A stretch of DNA of 64,000 nucleotides from Advenella alkanexedens (GTDB lineage: Bacteria > Pseudomonadota > Gammaproteobacteria > Burkholderiales > Burkholderiaceae_B), in NCBI RefSeq assembly GCF_019132845.1, contig NZ_JAHSPR010000002.1, positions 186,001 through 250,000 of the forward strand, written 5' to 3'. A model generated the notes under the pieces. It was not told the origin of the DNA. It saw only the letters and a list, made by a program, of their open reading frames with translations, and did no database searches. Shown here in pieces: positions 9,707-19,256 of the stretch. Made by a program: the position numbers and the translations under genes. Position 1 is the first letter of the stretch. The number at the start of each line of letters is the position of its first letter.

Positions 9707-10792
9707 ATGAGTGCAATGGAAGAAAACGGGACATCTTTATTTCAGGCTGAAAAAGGCCTGGTTTTATCTGTCGTGATTCCGGTTTATAACGAAAGGCAGA
9801 TGTTGCCGTTACTGTTTCCCCGGCTGGCCTCGGTTCTGGATCCGCTGGAGATCAATTATGAGCTGGTGATGGTGGATGATGGCAGTCGCGACGGGTCGGG
9901 GCATTTCCTGGCCGAGCGCGCCGCTTGGGATGAACATCTGAAACTGGTCCGTCTGAGCCGCAATTTTGGCAAGGAGGCAGCCCTGAGTGCCGGTCTGGCC
10001 TATGCCGGGGGACAAGCCATCATTATTATGGATGCCGATTTGCAGGATCCACCTGAGCTGATTCCGGATATGTTGCAGGCCTGGCGCGAGGGTGCCGATG
10101 TTGTGAGCATGAAGCGCCGTTCACGGGCCGGTGAAACCTGGTTCAAGCAATTTTCCGCCCATGCTTTTTATCGTTTGCTGAACCGCATCAGTGAGGTTGA
10201 GATTCCTGAAGATACTGGTGATTTTCGTTTGCTCAGCCGCAAGGCGGTTAATGCCATGAGCCAGTTGGGTGAGCGCAATCGTTATATGAAGGGGTTGTTT
10301 GCCTGGATTGGCTTGCCCACCAAGGTGATTGAATACGACCGGCTACCCCGTGCCGCAGGTACCAGCAAGTGGGACTATCCCGGCCTGATGGGGCTGGCTT
10401 TTGAGGGAATTACTTCATTTTCAGTGGCACCTTTGCGCCTGACCATGGCGGCTGGCATTTTGACTGCACTGGCAGGTATTTTGTTTGCCCTGTGGATTGT
10501 CGCTAAAACCCTGGTACTGGGAGAGCCGGTGCAAGGCTATCCTTCGTTAATTTCCATGATCACTTTTCTGGGAGGGGTCCAGCTGATTTCAATTGGACTG
10601 CTGGGCGAGTATGTGGGCAAAACCTATTTTGAAGCCAAGCAGCGTCCGGTTTACCTGATCAGGGATGTACTGCGTAAAAATAAAGGGCAGGCCCTGGAAC
10701 CGTTTGTGGATACTACCCGTGAAATGAATCGCTCAGCGGTGAATCAGCAGCAACAGACGGTTCGAGAGTTGATGGTTGTAAAAGGAAATTAA
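9707..10792 (+). CDS. family 2 glycosyltransferase, ArnC/GtrB/DPM1-like
   Basis: A 361-residue protein with an N-terminal GT-A domain (VVIPVYNE near residue 22, the VDDGS motif and a DADLQDPPE metal/nucleotide-sugar motif) and two hydrophobic C-terminal segments (about 245-270 and 283-305). This is the layout of enzymes such as ArnC and GtrB, which load a sugar onto undecaprenyl phosphate at the inner membrane. ATG 9707 was preferred to the upstream GTG 9698 because AGCAGG lies at a suitable distance. The next gene, an ArnT/PMT-like transferase that would use such a lipid-linked sugar, starts one base after the stop. The sugar is unknown. Confidence 0.85.
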   Translation: MSAMEENGTSLFQAEKGLVLSVVIPVYNERQMLPLLFPRLASVLDPLEINYELVMVDDGSRDGSGHFLAERAAWDEHLKLVRLSRNFGKEAALSAGLAYAGGQAIIIMDADLQDPPELIPDMLQAWREGADVVSMKRRSRAGETWFKQFSAHAFYRLLNRISEVEIPEDTGDFRLLSRKAVNAMSQLGERNRYMKGLFAWIGLPTKVIEYDRLPRAAGTSKWDYPGLMGLAFEGITSFSVAPLRLTMAAGILTALAGILFALWIVAKTLVLGEPVQGYPSLISMITFLGGVQLISIGLLGEYVGKTYFEAKQRPVYLIRDVLRKNKGQALEPFVDTTREMNRSAVNQQQQTVRELMVVKGN

Positions 10793-10793
10793 A

Positions 10794-12272
10794 GTGACGC
10801 GCAGGATTGGTTTGTGGTGGGTGACGGGTGTTTTATTGTGTCTGCCCCTGATAAGTATGGTTTTGATGCCGTTGTCTGATACGTCTGAGCCACGTTATGC
10901 GGAAATTGCCCGTTTGATGGCGCAAAGCGGTGACTGGATTACGCCCTGGTTTGAACCGGGCAAGCCCTTCTGGGGCAAGCCACCGCTGTCGTTCTGGGCA
11001 CAGGCATTGTCCTTCAGGCTGCTGGGCGTTAACGAGTTTGCCGTGCGCTTTCCTTCATGGTTAAGCATGGTGGCAACCGTGGGGCTTCTTATTGCCTTTA
11101 CACGGGCTTTTTTTGGCCGGCAGCTGGCTCAGTGGGTCGCAGTGGTGTACAGCTCCTGTGCCCTGGTTTATATCACTTCGGGGGCGGTACTGACTGATCC
11201 GTTTCTGGTGCTGGGCACGACCTTTAGCATGACGGCTTTCATGATGGCCCGGCATTATCCGTCCCTGTTCTGGCGCTATGGTTTTTTTGTGGGACTGGCC
11301 ATTGGTCTGCTCGCCAAAGGGCCTTTGGCGCTGGTTCTGGTTGCCGGCCCGTTGCTGTTATGGTTGTTGCCCAATATCGGTGGCCGGATGGTTCAATTCA
11401 GGGCATTGTCCTGGACGCGGGGTTTGCTCTTAACCGCGCTAATCAGCCTGCCGTGGTATGTGATGGCAGAAATCAAGACCCCGGGATTCCTGAATTATTT
11501 CATCGTGGGTGAGCATTTTCTGCGTTTTATGGATCCGGGCTGGCAGGGGGATTTGTATGGTACCGCTCATGAAAAAAGGCATGGTACGATCTGGTGGTAT
11601 TGGTTACAGGCTACCTTTCCATGGGGCTTGTTTGGCATAGGCTTGCTGCTGAGCAGCCTGGTGAAAAAAGGTGTGCGTGCCGTTATCAAGCCGCTTGCCG
11701 ATTCAGCCCAGCTATCGTATTTGCTGGCCTGGGCGTTATTTACTCCTTTGTTTTTCACCTTTTCGGGCAATATTCTCTGGACCTATATTTTGCCTTGCCT
11801 GGGGGCTTTCAGCATACTGATGGCGCTTGGCTGGCGCAATTGGGTGGAACAAAGTACGTGGCAGTTTGCCGGAAATACCCGGTGGATGGCGGCGCTGGTG
11901 CCGATGATACTGGTTTTGCTCAGTCTGTTTGCGTATGTTAGTCCGAATCACTTCAAAACAGAAAAGGGTCTGGTTCATTTTGCCGCCTTGCAGACGAAGG
12001 CCGGGACGCCTGTTTATTATGTTGATGATCGTCCGTTTTCAGCCCGGTTTTATTCTGGCGGAACCGCAGAATTGTTGAAGATTAATGAGGTTTCTGCCAA
12101 ACTGGACAACAGTACATTGCCTGTGTTGCTGGCAATACCCAAAAGGCGTCTAAACGAGGTTGTGCATGCGTTAAGCGTACCGGTACAAAAGCGTTATGAA
12201 AACAAACGTTATATTTTGTTTGAAACCAGTCCTGGTCTTGCACAGACAGCCATGTCCATAGTGGCAAACTGA
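10794..12272 (+). CDS. ArnT/PMT-like lipid-linked-sugar transferase (GT-C)
   Basis: A 492-residue polytopic protein starting at GTG 10794 behind a good AAGGA site. The first periplasmic loop contains the family signature DTSEPRYAEIAR, whose acidic residue is catalytic in PMT/ArnT enzymes, followed by multiple hydrophobic helices and a C-terminal soluble part. ArnT transfers L-Ara4N from undecaprenyl phosphate to lipid A, giving polymyxin resistance; other members modify lipid A or proteins with other sugars. The ArnC/GtrB-like gene upstream probably supplies the donor and the two-component genes downstream probably control the unit. The other arn genes are not in the window, so the sugar is open. 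Confidence 0.82.
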   Translation: MTRRIGLWWVTGVLLCLPLISMVLMPLSDTSEPRYAEIARLMAQSGDWITPWFEPGKPFWGKPPLSFWAQALSFRLLGVNEFAVRFPSWLSMVATVGLLIAFTRAFFGRQLAQWVAVVYSSCALVYITSGAVLTDPFLVLGTTFSMTAFMMARHYPSLFWRYGFFVGLAIGLLAKGPLALVLVAGPLLLWLLPNIGGRMVQFRALSWTRGLLLTALISLPWYVMAEIKTPGFLNYFIVGEHFLRFMDPGWQGDLYGTAHEKRHGTIWWYWLQATFPWGLFGIGLLLSSLVKKGVRAVIKPLADSAQLSYLLAWALFTPLFFTFSGNILWTYILPCLGAFSILMALGWRNWVEQSTWQFAGNTRWMAALVPMILVLLSLFAYVSPNHFKTEKGLVHFAALQTKAGTPVYYVDDRPFSARFYSGGTAELLKINEVSAKLDNSTLPVLLAIPKRRLNEVVHALSVPVQKRYENKRYILFETSPGLAQTAMSIVAN

Positions 12273-12289
12273 TTTTTTTCTGAAATTGC

Positions 12290-13003
12290 ATGAATACATC
12301 TACAAAGCCCATTCGCATGCTGGTGGTTGAGGATCATGTCGGGCTGGCCGAGAACCTGTCCGAGTATTTTGAAAATTCGCATTATGTGCTGGATTTCGCT
12401 TCGGACGGTTTAACGGCCCTGCATCTGATTGCCACCCATGAATACGATGTCATTGTGCTGGATGTCATGTTGCCCGGCCTGTCGGGGTTTGATATCTGCC
12501 ACCGGATCCGTAACGATATCCAGTGTACGACGCCGGTTATCATGATGACCGCCAAAGACCAGCTTAAAGACAAGGAAGAGGGCTTTCGGGCCGGTGCCGA
12601 TGATTATTTGGTCAAGCCGTTTGACCTTCGTGAGCTGCAACTGCGGGTCAATGCCCTGTACCGCCGCAAAGAGTGCATGGGCAAGACCCCAGGGATCGAA
12701 GTGCCGGGTATCCGTTTTGACCCAGGCAAGCTGACGGTGCAGGTCAATCATAGCGGTTCTTTGGAACTAAGTGGCACGATGGCGCGTATTTTTGAGGAAC
12801 TCATTAAAGCCTATCCGGGTTTTCTGTCTTATGAGCAGTTGCAAGAACGGATCTGGGGGGAAAAAGAAGTGGATATGAATACCTTGCGTACCCATGTGTA
12901 TACCTTACGTAAATTATTGCAGGATACTTTCGGGTTTTCCATGATCAAGACCATGCACGGGCGCGGTTACCGCTTGACTTCACCGGCACAGGCAGAACAA
13001 TGA
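12290..13003 (+). CDS. OmpR/PhoB-family response regulator
   Basis: A 237-residue regulator. The receiver domain has acidic residues E14/D15, the phospho-acceptor D58 in VIVLDVMLPG, the MMTAKD switch segment and the LVKPFDL lysine motif. The C-terminal winged helix (about 150-233, including the TLRTHVYTLRK recognition region) is OmpR type. It overlaps the kinase gene by four bases (ATGA) and follows the ArnT-like gene by 17 bases, so all four genes are probably one unit. By analogy with PmrA/BasR it may control envelope modification; this is inference from context. Confidence 0.88.
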   Translation: MNTSTKPIRMLVVEDHVGLAENLSEYFENSHYVLDFASDGLTALHLIATHEYDVIVLDVMLPGLSGFDICHRIRNDIQCTTPVIMMTAKDQLKDKEEGFRAGADDYLVKPFDLRELQLRVNALYRRKECMGKTPGIEVPGIRFDPGKLTVQVNHSGSLELSGTMARIFEELIKAYPGFLSYEQLQERIWGEKEVDMNTLRTHVYTLRKLLQDTFGFSMIKTMHGRGYRLTSPAQAEQ

Positions 13004-14280
13004 GGTCCATTTCCCGACGCATTCATCGCGCCATCCTGCTCGTTAGCATGGCATGTATTGCGGTGATGGTGGTGATGGTGCTGGAAGTCAATGAAGACCT
13101 TGAACGAACCATGCTGCAGGTGGAGTTTGAGCAGGAACTGGATTTTATTCTTGAAAACCGTAATGATTCCGAATTGTTTGTGTGGGAGGGCTTTAACCAG
13201 CAGTTGGTGTTTGTGCCCCAGGGGCAGGCAACACCATCACAAATGCCCGAGATTTTCAAGGATTTGCCGCTGGGTTTCTCTGATGAGATCCAGCGGGGCA
13301 AAAACACCTATCTGGTCAATATTGCTATTTTACCCAAAGGGGTGGTGTATATGGCCAAGGATATTACCCATTTTGAAGATCGCGAACTCCTTTTCAGCAT
13401 CGCGCTGGTTGTCATGACGCTGCTTATCATCGGCCTGGGTTTGTGGATGGCAACTTTAAGCAGTCGACGGATCGTTGATCCCTTGCGCAAGCTGTCAGAG
13501 CAAATCAGTGAGGTGCCGGTGGGTTCGCAAATGCCGCGTATTCCGGTTAATTACACAGACAGCGAATTGTATTCAATTGCGGAAACCTTTAACCGTTTCC
13601 TGGGTGAGCTTGAATCCTATGTGCGCAGGGAGCAATCGCTGCTCAGCCTGGCCAGTCATGAGCTGCGCACGCCAGTGGCGGTCATGTCCGGGGCGCTTGA
13701 TATCCTGGAAATGCGCGGGCAGCTCAAGCCCAATGATTTGGCAACTGTGGCCCGCATGCGTAATGCCTGCACGGAAATGCGCAGCAATGTAGAGGTTTTG
13801 CTTAAGCTGTCGCGTAACCAGGCCGACGGTTCTCCGGTCAGGGAGGTTGTTTCACTGACAGCCTTGCTTGAAGAGGTTCTGGATGACCTGAATAATTTAT
13901 TCACGGTTCGGGCCAGGGTGCGTCTGACGGTCATGGACACGATCAAGCTCAGGAGTGATGCTGTCCTGGTGAAAATGCTGTTGCGTAATCTTATCCAGAA
14001 TGCCCTGCAGCATACACAAAAAGAAATTGATATTACCGTGAGTAAAGGCATGATCCAGATACAGGACAGGGGGGCAGGCTTGACGGCCGGGCAAAAAGCC
14101 ATTCTTGGCAGGGAACGGCAAGTGGTGCCGGGCAGTGCGTCTTTAAATGGTCTGGGTTTGTATATTGTGACTTTGATGTCCGAGCGCTTGCAATGGCCTT
14201 TGCAAGTGATCCGCAGTGATTCGAATGGCAGCGTGATTCAGTTAAGCATTCCCGCAGACCAGATCCTTGGCAACCATTAA
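13000..14280 (+). CDS. membrane sensor histidine kinase, partner of the upstream regulator
   Basis: A 426-residue kinase with an N-terminal membrane segment (about 9-29), a roughly 100-residue periplasmic region rich in acidic residues, a second membrane segment (about 130-150), a HAMP linker, H220 in the HisKA motif SLASHELRTPV, an N-box around LLRNLIQNALQH and a DRGAG/GLGLYI ATP-binding region. It starts within the regulator stop codon. The small acidic periplasmic domain and the linkage to a lipid A-type glycosyltransferase pair recall PmrB-like sensors, but the ligand is unknown. Confidence 0.87.
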   Translation: MRSISRRIHRAILLVSMACIAVMVVMVLEVNEDLERTMLQVEFEQELDFILENRNDSELFVWEGFNQQLVFVPQGQATPSQMPEIFKDLPLGFSDEIQRGKNTYLVNIAILPKGVVYMAKDITHFEDRELLFSIALVVMTLLIIGLGLWMATLSSRRIVDPLRKLSEQISEVPVGSQMPRIPVNYTDSELYSIAETFNRFLGELESYVRREQSLLSLASHELRTPVAVMSGALDILEMRGQLKPNDLATVARMRNACTEMRSNVEVLLKLSRNQADGSPVREVVSLTALLEEVLDDLNNLFTVRARVRLTVMDTIKLRSDAVLVKMLLRNLIQNALQHTQKEIDITVSKGMIQIQDRGAGLTAGQKAILGRERQVVPGSASLNGLGLYIVTLMSERLQWPLQVIRSDSNGSVIQLSIPADQILGNH

Positions 14281-14332
14281 GGCATGGAGGCAAGGTCTGG
14301 GGAAGTGTTGCCAGGCGTGGTCAGCAGCAGGT

Positions 14333-15385
14333 TTACCCGGCCGGCCACTCGGCCTTGGCTTCGCGTGCCAGCAGGTTTGAAACCGCCTGCAGGGGCGGCA
14401 TGGCATTGAACAGGACATCGCAGACCGCTTGAGTGATGGGCATCTCGATGTTCAGGGCAGTGGCGCGTTTCAGGGCATCACGGGCGCAGCGAACGCCTTC
14501 AGCGGTCATGCCTGAGGCAAGGATGTGATCCAGCGATTGGCCTTGTCCCAGGGCCAGCCCAACCTGACGGTTGCGTGACAGGTCGCCGGTGGCGGTCAAT
14601 ACCAGGTCACCCAGCCCGGTCAGGCCTGAAAAAGTGGCGGCTTGTCCGCCCAGGGCAATGCCCAGTCGGGTAATTTCAGCCAGGCCACGGGTAATTAATG
14701 CGGCACGGGCATTGGCGCCCAGTTCAAGACCATCTGAAATGCCACAGGCAATGGCCATGACGTTTTTAAGTGCGCCACCCACTTCCACACCAATGACATC
14801 GTTGCTGGCATAAATACGGGTGTTATTGGCATGCAGGGCAGCCGTGGTGTTCTGGACGGTAATGTCGTTATGACTGGCAATGGTCAGGGCAACCGGCAGA
14901 TTGCGGGTGACTTCTTTGGCAAAGGACGGTCCTGACAGTACACCGGTATTGGGTATTTGGCTGCCAAATACGGAATGCACGATTTCGTGTGGTAATTGTC
15001 CGCTGTTTTGTTCAAAACCCTTGCAAGTCCAGACAATGGGCGTATCGGTTAGTTTGGCGTTTTGCAGCAGGGGCAACCAGGTCTCGCAGGTGCTGCGCAT
15101 GGCCATGACAGGTACGCCAAGTATGATTAATCTTTGCTCTGGGGGGAAACCTTGCAAATGGGCAATGGCCCGATCAGGGCTTGTGGTGCTTTGCAGGCAG
15201 TCGGGCAAGGGAAGATCACCCAGGTATTTGGTATTGTGGTGTCGGGTATTGACGTCTGATGAAACCGCTTCGTTGCGGGCCAGCAGCAGGGTGGGGGCAT
15301 TATTGGCTGCCGAGGCAGCCAATGCGGTTCCCCAGCTACCCGCACCTATAACCAGTACATGAGGCGAAGCACCGGGAAGTGACAT
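14333..15385 (-). CDS. gpsA: NAD(P)-dependent glycerol-3-phosphate dehydrogenase
   Basis: A 350-residue cytoplasmic enzyme that reduces dihydroxyacetone phosphate to sn-glycerol-3-phosphate for phospholipid synthesis. The Rossmann motif [12 protein letters not shown] is at residues 12-23, and the catalytic-lysine region [11 protein letters not shown] and the [10 protein letters not shown] segment are present. It is the last gene of a minus-strand unit (rhodanese, grxC, secB, gpsA), starting 8 bases after the secB stop. Length and motif order match GpsA. Confidence 0.95.
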   Translation of the reverse strand: MSLPGASPHVLVIGAGSWGTALAASAANNAPTLLLARNEAVSSDVNTRHHNTKYLGDLPLPDCLQSTTSPDRAIAHLQGFPPEQRLIILGVPVMAMRSTCETWLPLLQNAKLTDTPIVWTCKGFEQNSGQLPHEIVHSVFGSQIPNTGVLSGPSFAKEVTRNLPVALTIASHNDITVQNTTAALHANNTRIYASNDVIGVEVGGALKNVMAIACGISDGLELGANARAALITRGLAEITRLGIALGGQAATFSGLTGLGDLVLTATGDLSRNRQVGLALGQGQSLDHILASGMTAEGVRCARDALKRATALNIEMPITQAVCDVLFNAMPPLQAVSNLLAREAKAEWPAG

Positions 15386-15393
15386 GCGAGCCC

Positions 15394-15909
15394 TTACTGA
15401 CGGGTGGCGCCGGGAGGCAGGATGATGCCGGAATCTTCAGGGGCGGCACTGTTTTGTTGTGCCTGTTGGGCTTCCTGGATTCGTTGCTCGTACAGGGCCT
15501 GGAAGTTGACTTCTGCCAGGTGCAGCGGTGGCAATGAGGTACGGTTGATGGCGTCAGCAATATTGGCGCGCAGGTAAGGGAAAAGCATGGTGGGGCAAAC
15601 AATGCCCAGAAGTGGATCAAACTGCTCTTCAGGGATGTTGGCAATTTCAAAAATACCTGCCTGGGTGCCTTCAACCAGATACAGGACTTTGTCAGCAATC
15701 TTGGTGGTGACGGTGACGCGTACGGTGGCTTCGAAAATGGTTTCTGCCAGGCGCTGACCGCCTACGTTCAGGGAAATCTCAACTGCCGGTGTTTCCTGCT
15801 CAAGGAAAATCTGGGGTGAGTTGGGCATTTCCAGGGACAGGTCTTTCAGGTAGACGCGTTGCAAACTGAATGCGGGATTGGTGTTTTCTGTTTGTTGCTC
15901 TTGGGCCAT
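15394..15909 (-). CDS. secB: protein-export chaperone SecB
   Basis: A 171-residue acidic protein matching SecB, the tetrameric cytosolic chaperone that keeps preproteins unfolded and delivers them to SecA. Recognisable family segments are [17 protein letters not shown] near residue 14, the VTVTTK strand and the [21 protein letters not shown] block. The C-terminal tail is Gln/Pro-rich. The order grxC-secB-gpsA is widespread in proteobacteria. Confidence 0.96.
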   Translation of the reverse strand: MAQEQQTENTNPAFSLQRVYLKDLSLEMPNSPQIFLEQETPAVEISLNVGGQRLAETIFEATVRVTVTTKIADKVLYLVEGTQAGIFEIANIPEEQFDPLLGIVCPTMLFPYLRANIADAINRTSLPPLHLAEVNFQALYEQRIQEAQQAQQNSAAPEDSGIILPPGATRQ

Positions 15910-15955
15910 GCTGTTTCCTATGTAAGAAGATTAAAGGTTAAATTGCGCTGCTGGC

Positions 15956-16213
15956 TTAGTCGGCCAATAGGGCAGTCAATTCACCGGCGCGATCAAGTGC
16001 CATCAGGTCATCACAACCGCCTACATGTTTGTCGCCAATGAAAATCTGGGGAACGGTGGTGCGTCCGGTGCGCTCAATCATAACAGCCCGTTGTTCACGG
16101 TTGGTGTCAATGCTGATTTTTTCCAGATTTGTTACGCCACGCTCGATGAGCAGCTTTTCGGCACGGATGCAATACGGGCAGGTTGCCTTGGAGAACATAG
16201 TGACTTTTTTCAT
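15956..16213 (-). CDS. grxC: glutaredoxin 3
   Basis: An 85-residue thioredoxin-fold protein with the redox-active motif CPYC at residues 11-14 and the TVPQIFIG cis-proline and GGCDDL glutathione-binding segments of class I glutaredoxins. It reduces disulfides and mixed glutathione disulfides in the cytoplasm. It sits between the rhodanese-like gene (23-base gap) and secB (46-base gap) on the minus strand. Confidence 0.95.
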   Translation of the reverse strand: MKKVTMFSKATCPYCIRAEKLLIERGVTNLEKISIDTNREQRAVMIERTGRTTVPQIFIGDKHVGGCDDLMALDRAGELTALLAD

Positions 16214-16236
16214 GATGCTTTTTTTATGTAAATGAT

Positions 16237-16686
16237 TTAACGGTTGTGCTTGCGCTGGGCAGTTGCCGTGTGTTTTTTAAGAGGCAGGCCATCCTGGGTC
16301 CAGGCTGAAAGGCCACCCGAAAGCACGTGAACCTCTTCAAAGTTGAGCTTTTTCAGGGTGACGGCCGCTTTTTGTGCGGTACGCCCCATATTGCAGACCA
16401 GAATGATAGGCTTGCTTTTGGACAATGAAGCCGTTTTCTCTTCGAGTTCGTCCATGGGAATATTACGGGCCTGCGGAATAGAGCCGTTTTTGTATTCTTC
16501 AGCGGAACGGATGTCGATGAAAATGGCAGCCGATTTATTGGCCATTTGCACGGCTTCTTTGGTGCTTAACATATTGGACTGGCCGCCAAAACCGCCTTTG
16601 CGAACATTGGGAAGGGCCAGCATGATGCCTGAAACCAGGGCAAAAGCTAAAAAATAAATGGTATTTTGGTAAAAAAGAAAATCCAC
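16237..16686 (-). CDS. membrane-anchored rhodanese-like protein
   Basis: A 149-residue protein with one N-terminal hydrophobic segment (about 8-25) and a single rhodanese domain whose active-site loop CNMGRT includes the catalytic cysteine. The domain continues with the AQKAAVTLKK and VHVLSGGLSAW segments typical of the family. It is the first gene of the unit reading toward grxC, secB and gpsA; related YibN-like proteins occupy this place in other proteobacteria. The sulfur acceptor is not known. Confidence 0.88.
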   Translation of the reverse strand: MDFLFYQNTIYFLAFALVSGIMLALPNVRKGGFGGQSNMLSTKEAVQMANKSAAIFIDIRSAEEYKNGSIPQARNIPMDELEEKTASLSKSKPIILVCNMGRTAQKAAVTLKKLNFEEVHVLSGGLSAWTQDGLPLKKHTATAQRKHNR

Positions 16687-16728
16687 GTTTAATCCTGTAG
16701 TGTTGCTTTTTTTAAGCTTAATTCTCAG

Positions 16729-16734
16729 ATTATA
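16729..16734 (-). promoter_or_regulatory. -10 element for the rhodanese/grxC/secB/gpsA unit
   Basis: A perfect TATAAT on the minus strand, 43 bases upstream of the rhodanese start. The matching -35 region is weak, so this is a tentative sigma-70 promoter. Confidence 0.4.
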
Positions 16735-16835
16735 AAATAGCTGGACAAATAGAGATAAGACTTCGCTAAAATAACAGAAAATTGTTTGGGTATTGAATTG
16801 TTTATTTCTTAATTTAGTGGAAAAGAGCTCATAGT

Positions 16836-17588
16836 ATGTACAAAATCGTCTTAATGCGTCATGGCGAAAGCCAGTGGAATCTTGAAAACCGTTTTACCGG
16901 CTGGACCGATGTTGACCTGACCGATTTGGGTCGTCAGCAGGCATGGCAAGCCGGTGAACTGCTGAAGCAGGAAGGGTTTTCATTTGATGTGGCTTATGCT
17001 TCCGTCTTGAAACGGGCCATTCGTACTTTGTGGATTGCTCTGGACGCCATGGACGCCATGCATACCCCGATTCACCTGAACTGGCGCCTGAATGAGCGTC
17101 ATTACGGTAACCTGCAGGGTCTGAATAAAGCGGAAACTGCAGCCAAGTATGGTGATGAGCAGGTTCTTGTCTGGCGTCGTGCCTATGCTATCGCTCCTGA
17201 ACCTCTGGATCTGGATGATGAGCGTCACCCCCGTTTTGATCCCCGTTATGCGCGCATTCCTGCCCAGGAGCTGCCGGCGACCGAATGCCTGAAAGACACA
17301 GTGGCCCGTGTCCTGCCTGTCTGGAATGAATCCATTGCGCCTGCCATCAAGTCTGGCAAGAATGTGCTGATTGCCGCCCATGGCAACAGCTTGCGTGCAC
17401 TCATCAAGCACCTTGATAGCATTTCCGATGATGATATTGTTAATTTGAATATCCCCACCGGGCAGCCGCTGGTTTATGAGCTTGATGAAAGCCTCAAGCC
17501 TATCCGTCATTACTATCTGGGCGATCAGGAAGCGATTGCCGCGGCGGTGGCTGCCGTGGCCGCTCAAGGTAAAGCCCAAAAGGACTAA
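16836..17588 (+). CDS. gpmA: 2,3-bisphosphoglycerate-dependent phosphoglycerate mutase
   Basis: A 250-residue histidine phosphatase-fold enzyme interconverting 3- and 2-phosphoglycerate. The phospho-histidine motif [10 protein letters not shown] is at residues 6-15, the GWTDVDLT loop follows, and the second histidine lies in [12 protein letters not shown]. It stands alone at the start of a plus-strand unit; the envC-type gene begins one base after its stop. Confidence 0.95.
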   Translation: MYKIVLMRHGESQWNLENRFTGWTDVDLTDLGRQQAWQAGELLKQEGFSFDVAYASVLKRAIRTLWIALDAMDAMHTPIHLNWRLNERHYGNLQGLNKAETAAKYGDEQVLVWRRAYAIAPEPLDLDDERHPRFDPRYARIPAQELPATECLKDTVARVLPVWNESIAPAIKSGKNVLIAAHGNSLRALIKHLDSISDDDIVNLNIPTGQPLVYELDESLKPIRHYYLGDQEAIAAAVAAVAAQGKAQKD

Positions 17589-17589
17589 T

Positions 17590-19194
17590 GTGACCAGGTG
17601 GGTAATTTGCATTTCCCTGTTTGTGCTGTTAGGCACCGGGCCGGTCATGGCCCAGACGACCGCTGCATTAAGCGAACAGCAAAAAACGGCAGAAAAGCAG
17701 AAAGCCCGCCTGCAAAACCAGATAGAAGAAATCCAGAAAAAAATCAAGGCGCAGGAGTCGGATAAACAAGACGTTACCGATGAGCTGCGCAAATCCGAAA
17801 CGGAAATTTCCAAAATAAATGCCCGCCTTGATGACCTTCAGGCACAGGGTAAACGCGCCAAAAAAGAATTGGGTGAGCTGCGTAAGCAGCAGGATCGCCA
17901 GCAAAAAATCATGGAGCTGCGCCGCGAAGAGTTGGCGGCTCAAATGCGTACACAATATACCAGTGGACTGTCTCCGTGGGCAGCGTTGCTGTCAGGCGAA
18001 GATGCCCAGAAAATAGGTCGGGACCTGACTTATCTGGGTTATGTGGCCAAGGCACGGGTTGAGTTGGTTCAGAAACTGGAAACGGAAATTTCCCGACTGG
18101 ATGAGCTGAAGAAAAAAACGGCAGATCACCAGAAAACCCTGGACCGTCTGGCCGAACAAACGCTGGCAGGTAAAAAAGAACTTGAGACCGAGCAAAAAAA
18201 ATACGCGGCTGTCTTGAAGAAAATTGAAAAAGATTTAACAGACCGACGCTCACAGGCTGTCAAGCTGGCCCAAGATGAAAAGCGGCTGAACAGCCTGATT
18301 GAAGATATTCAGAAAGACATCTCCAGGCAGCTGGAGCAGGCCCGACTGGCAAAGATTGCCCAAGAGAAAGCCGAAGCTGAAAAACGCAGGGAAGCATTAC
18401 GTCAGAAAGAACAGGAGGCGGCTTTGGCCAGAGAGCAGGCAGCCAGGGCAGCCATTGTGGCCAAACAGGCCGAAACGCAAACAGAGTTGGCGTATGTGGT
18501 GCTGCAAAGCGCTGTGGTGAATCAGGAAAAGCAAACCCAGGTCTTGACTCAGGCGCAACAGCAGGTGGCCCAGGCACAAGACGAGCAGCAGCGTCAGCAG
18601 GCCCGGCAGCAGGTGCAAAATGCCTTGCAGCAAACCGAACAGGCTCGCCAGGAACTGGCACTGGCCCGACAACAGGCTGAAAATGCTGAAATTGAACGGG
18701 CCAAGGCACGGATTCAAAAAGAAAAAGAGGAGCAGGCGGCCTTGCTGGCTCAAAAGGCCCGTGAAGATGAACGCCGGGCAGCGGCCAATGCCGAATCGGG
18801 TGCAACCGGTTTGCAAAAAGGCGCACCCTGGCCGGTGCGTGGTACCCTGCAGGGGCGTTTCGGTACGACCCGGCCCGATACCGGTGGCGTATGGCGGGGT
18901 ATCCTGATCAGTGCCAATGAAGGCACACCCGTGCGTGCCATTGCGGGTGGGCAGGTGGTGTTTTCATCCTGGGTGCGTGGATTTGGCAATCTGGTCATTG
19001 TTGATCACGGCAATAACTATATGAGTGTGTATGGATATAATCAAAGCATCCTGGGCAGTGTGGGTGATAATGTCCGTGCCGGACAAACCATTGCCCGTGT
19101 AGGGTCAACCGGTGGTCAGGTTGATCCTGCCCTGTATTTTGAAATTCGTAATGGCTCCACGCCTGTTGATCCATTAACCTGGTTATCAAAATAA
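17590..19194 (+). CDS. envC: EnvC-like murein hydrolase activator (degenerate LytM domain)
   Basis: A 534-residue exported protein from GTG 17590. A signal peptide (about 1-20, ending VMAQ) is followed by long coiled coils rich in Glu, Lys and Gln (about 25-230 and 250-400) and a C-terminal LytM/M23 domain (about 415-534). The zinc-binding positions of active M23 peptidases look substituted: WRGILI replaces the HxGxD-type motif, and VYGYN and LYFEIR lack the usual histidines. E. coli EnvC is likewise a catalytically dead LytM protein that activates the amidases AmiA/B at the septum, so the same role is inferred. A longer upstream frame exists but would overlap gpmA and hide the signal peptide. 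Confidence 0.88.
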   Translation: MTRWVICISLFVLLGTGPVMAQTTAALSEQQKTAEKQKARLQNQIEEIQKKIKAQESDKQDVTDELRKSETEISKINARLDDLQAQGKRAKKELGELRKQQDRQQKIMELRREELAAQMRTQYTSGLSPWAALLSGEDAQKIGRDLTYLGYVAKARVELVQKLETEISRLDELKKKTADHQKTLDRLAEQTLAGKKELETEQKKYAAVLKKIEKDLTDRRSQAVKLAQDEKRLNSLIEDIQKDISRQLEQARLAKIAQEKAEAEKRREALRQKEQEAALAREQAARAAIVAKQAETQTELAYVVLQSAVVNQEKQTQVLTQAQQQVAQAQDEQQRQQARQQVQNALQQTEQARQELALARQQAENAEIERAKARIQKEKEEQAALLAQKAREDERRAAANAESGATGLQKGAPWPVRGTLQGRFGTTRPDTGGVWRGILISANEGTPVRAIAGGQVVFSSWVRGFGNLVIVDHGNNYMSVYGYNQSILGSVGDNVRAGQTIARVGSTGGQVDPALYFEIRNGSTPVDPLTWLSK

Positions 19195-19256
19195 TAGGGC
19201 TGGAACCCATACCACTTACCACTGAAACTTTATTCGATTGTAGGCAGGAGTCTCTT

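Noticed and set aside
17476-17589. Extended start of the EnvC-like protein
   Set aside because: It would overlap the conserved end of gpmA and bury the signal peptide that starts at GTG 17590.
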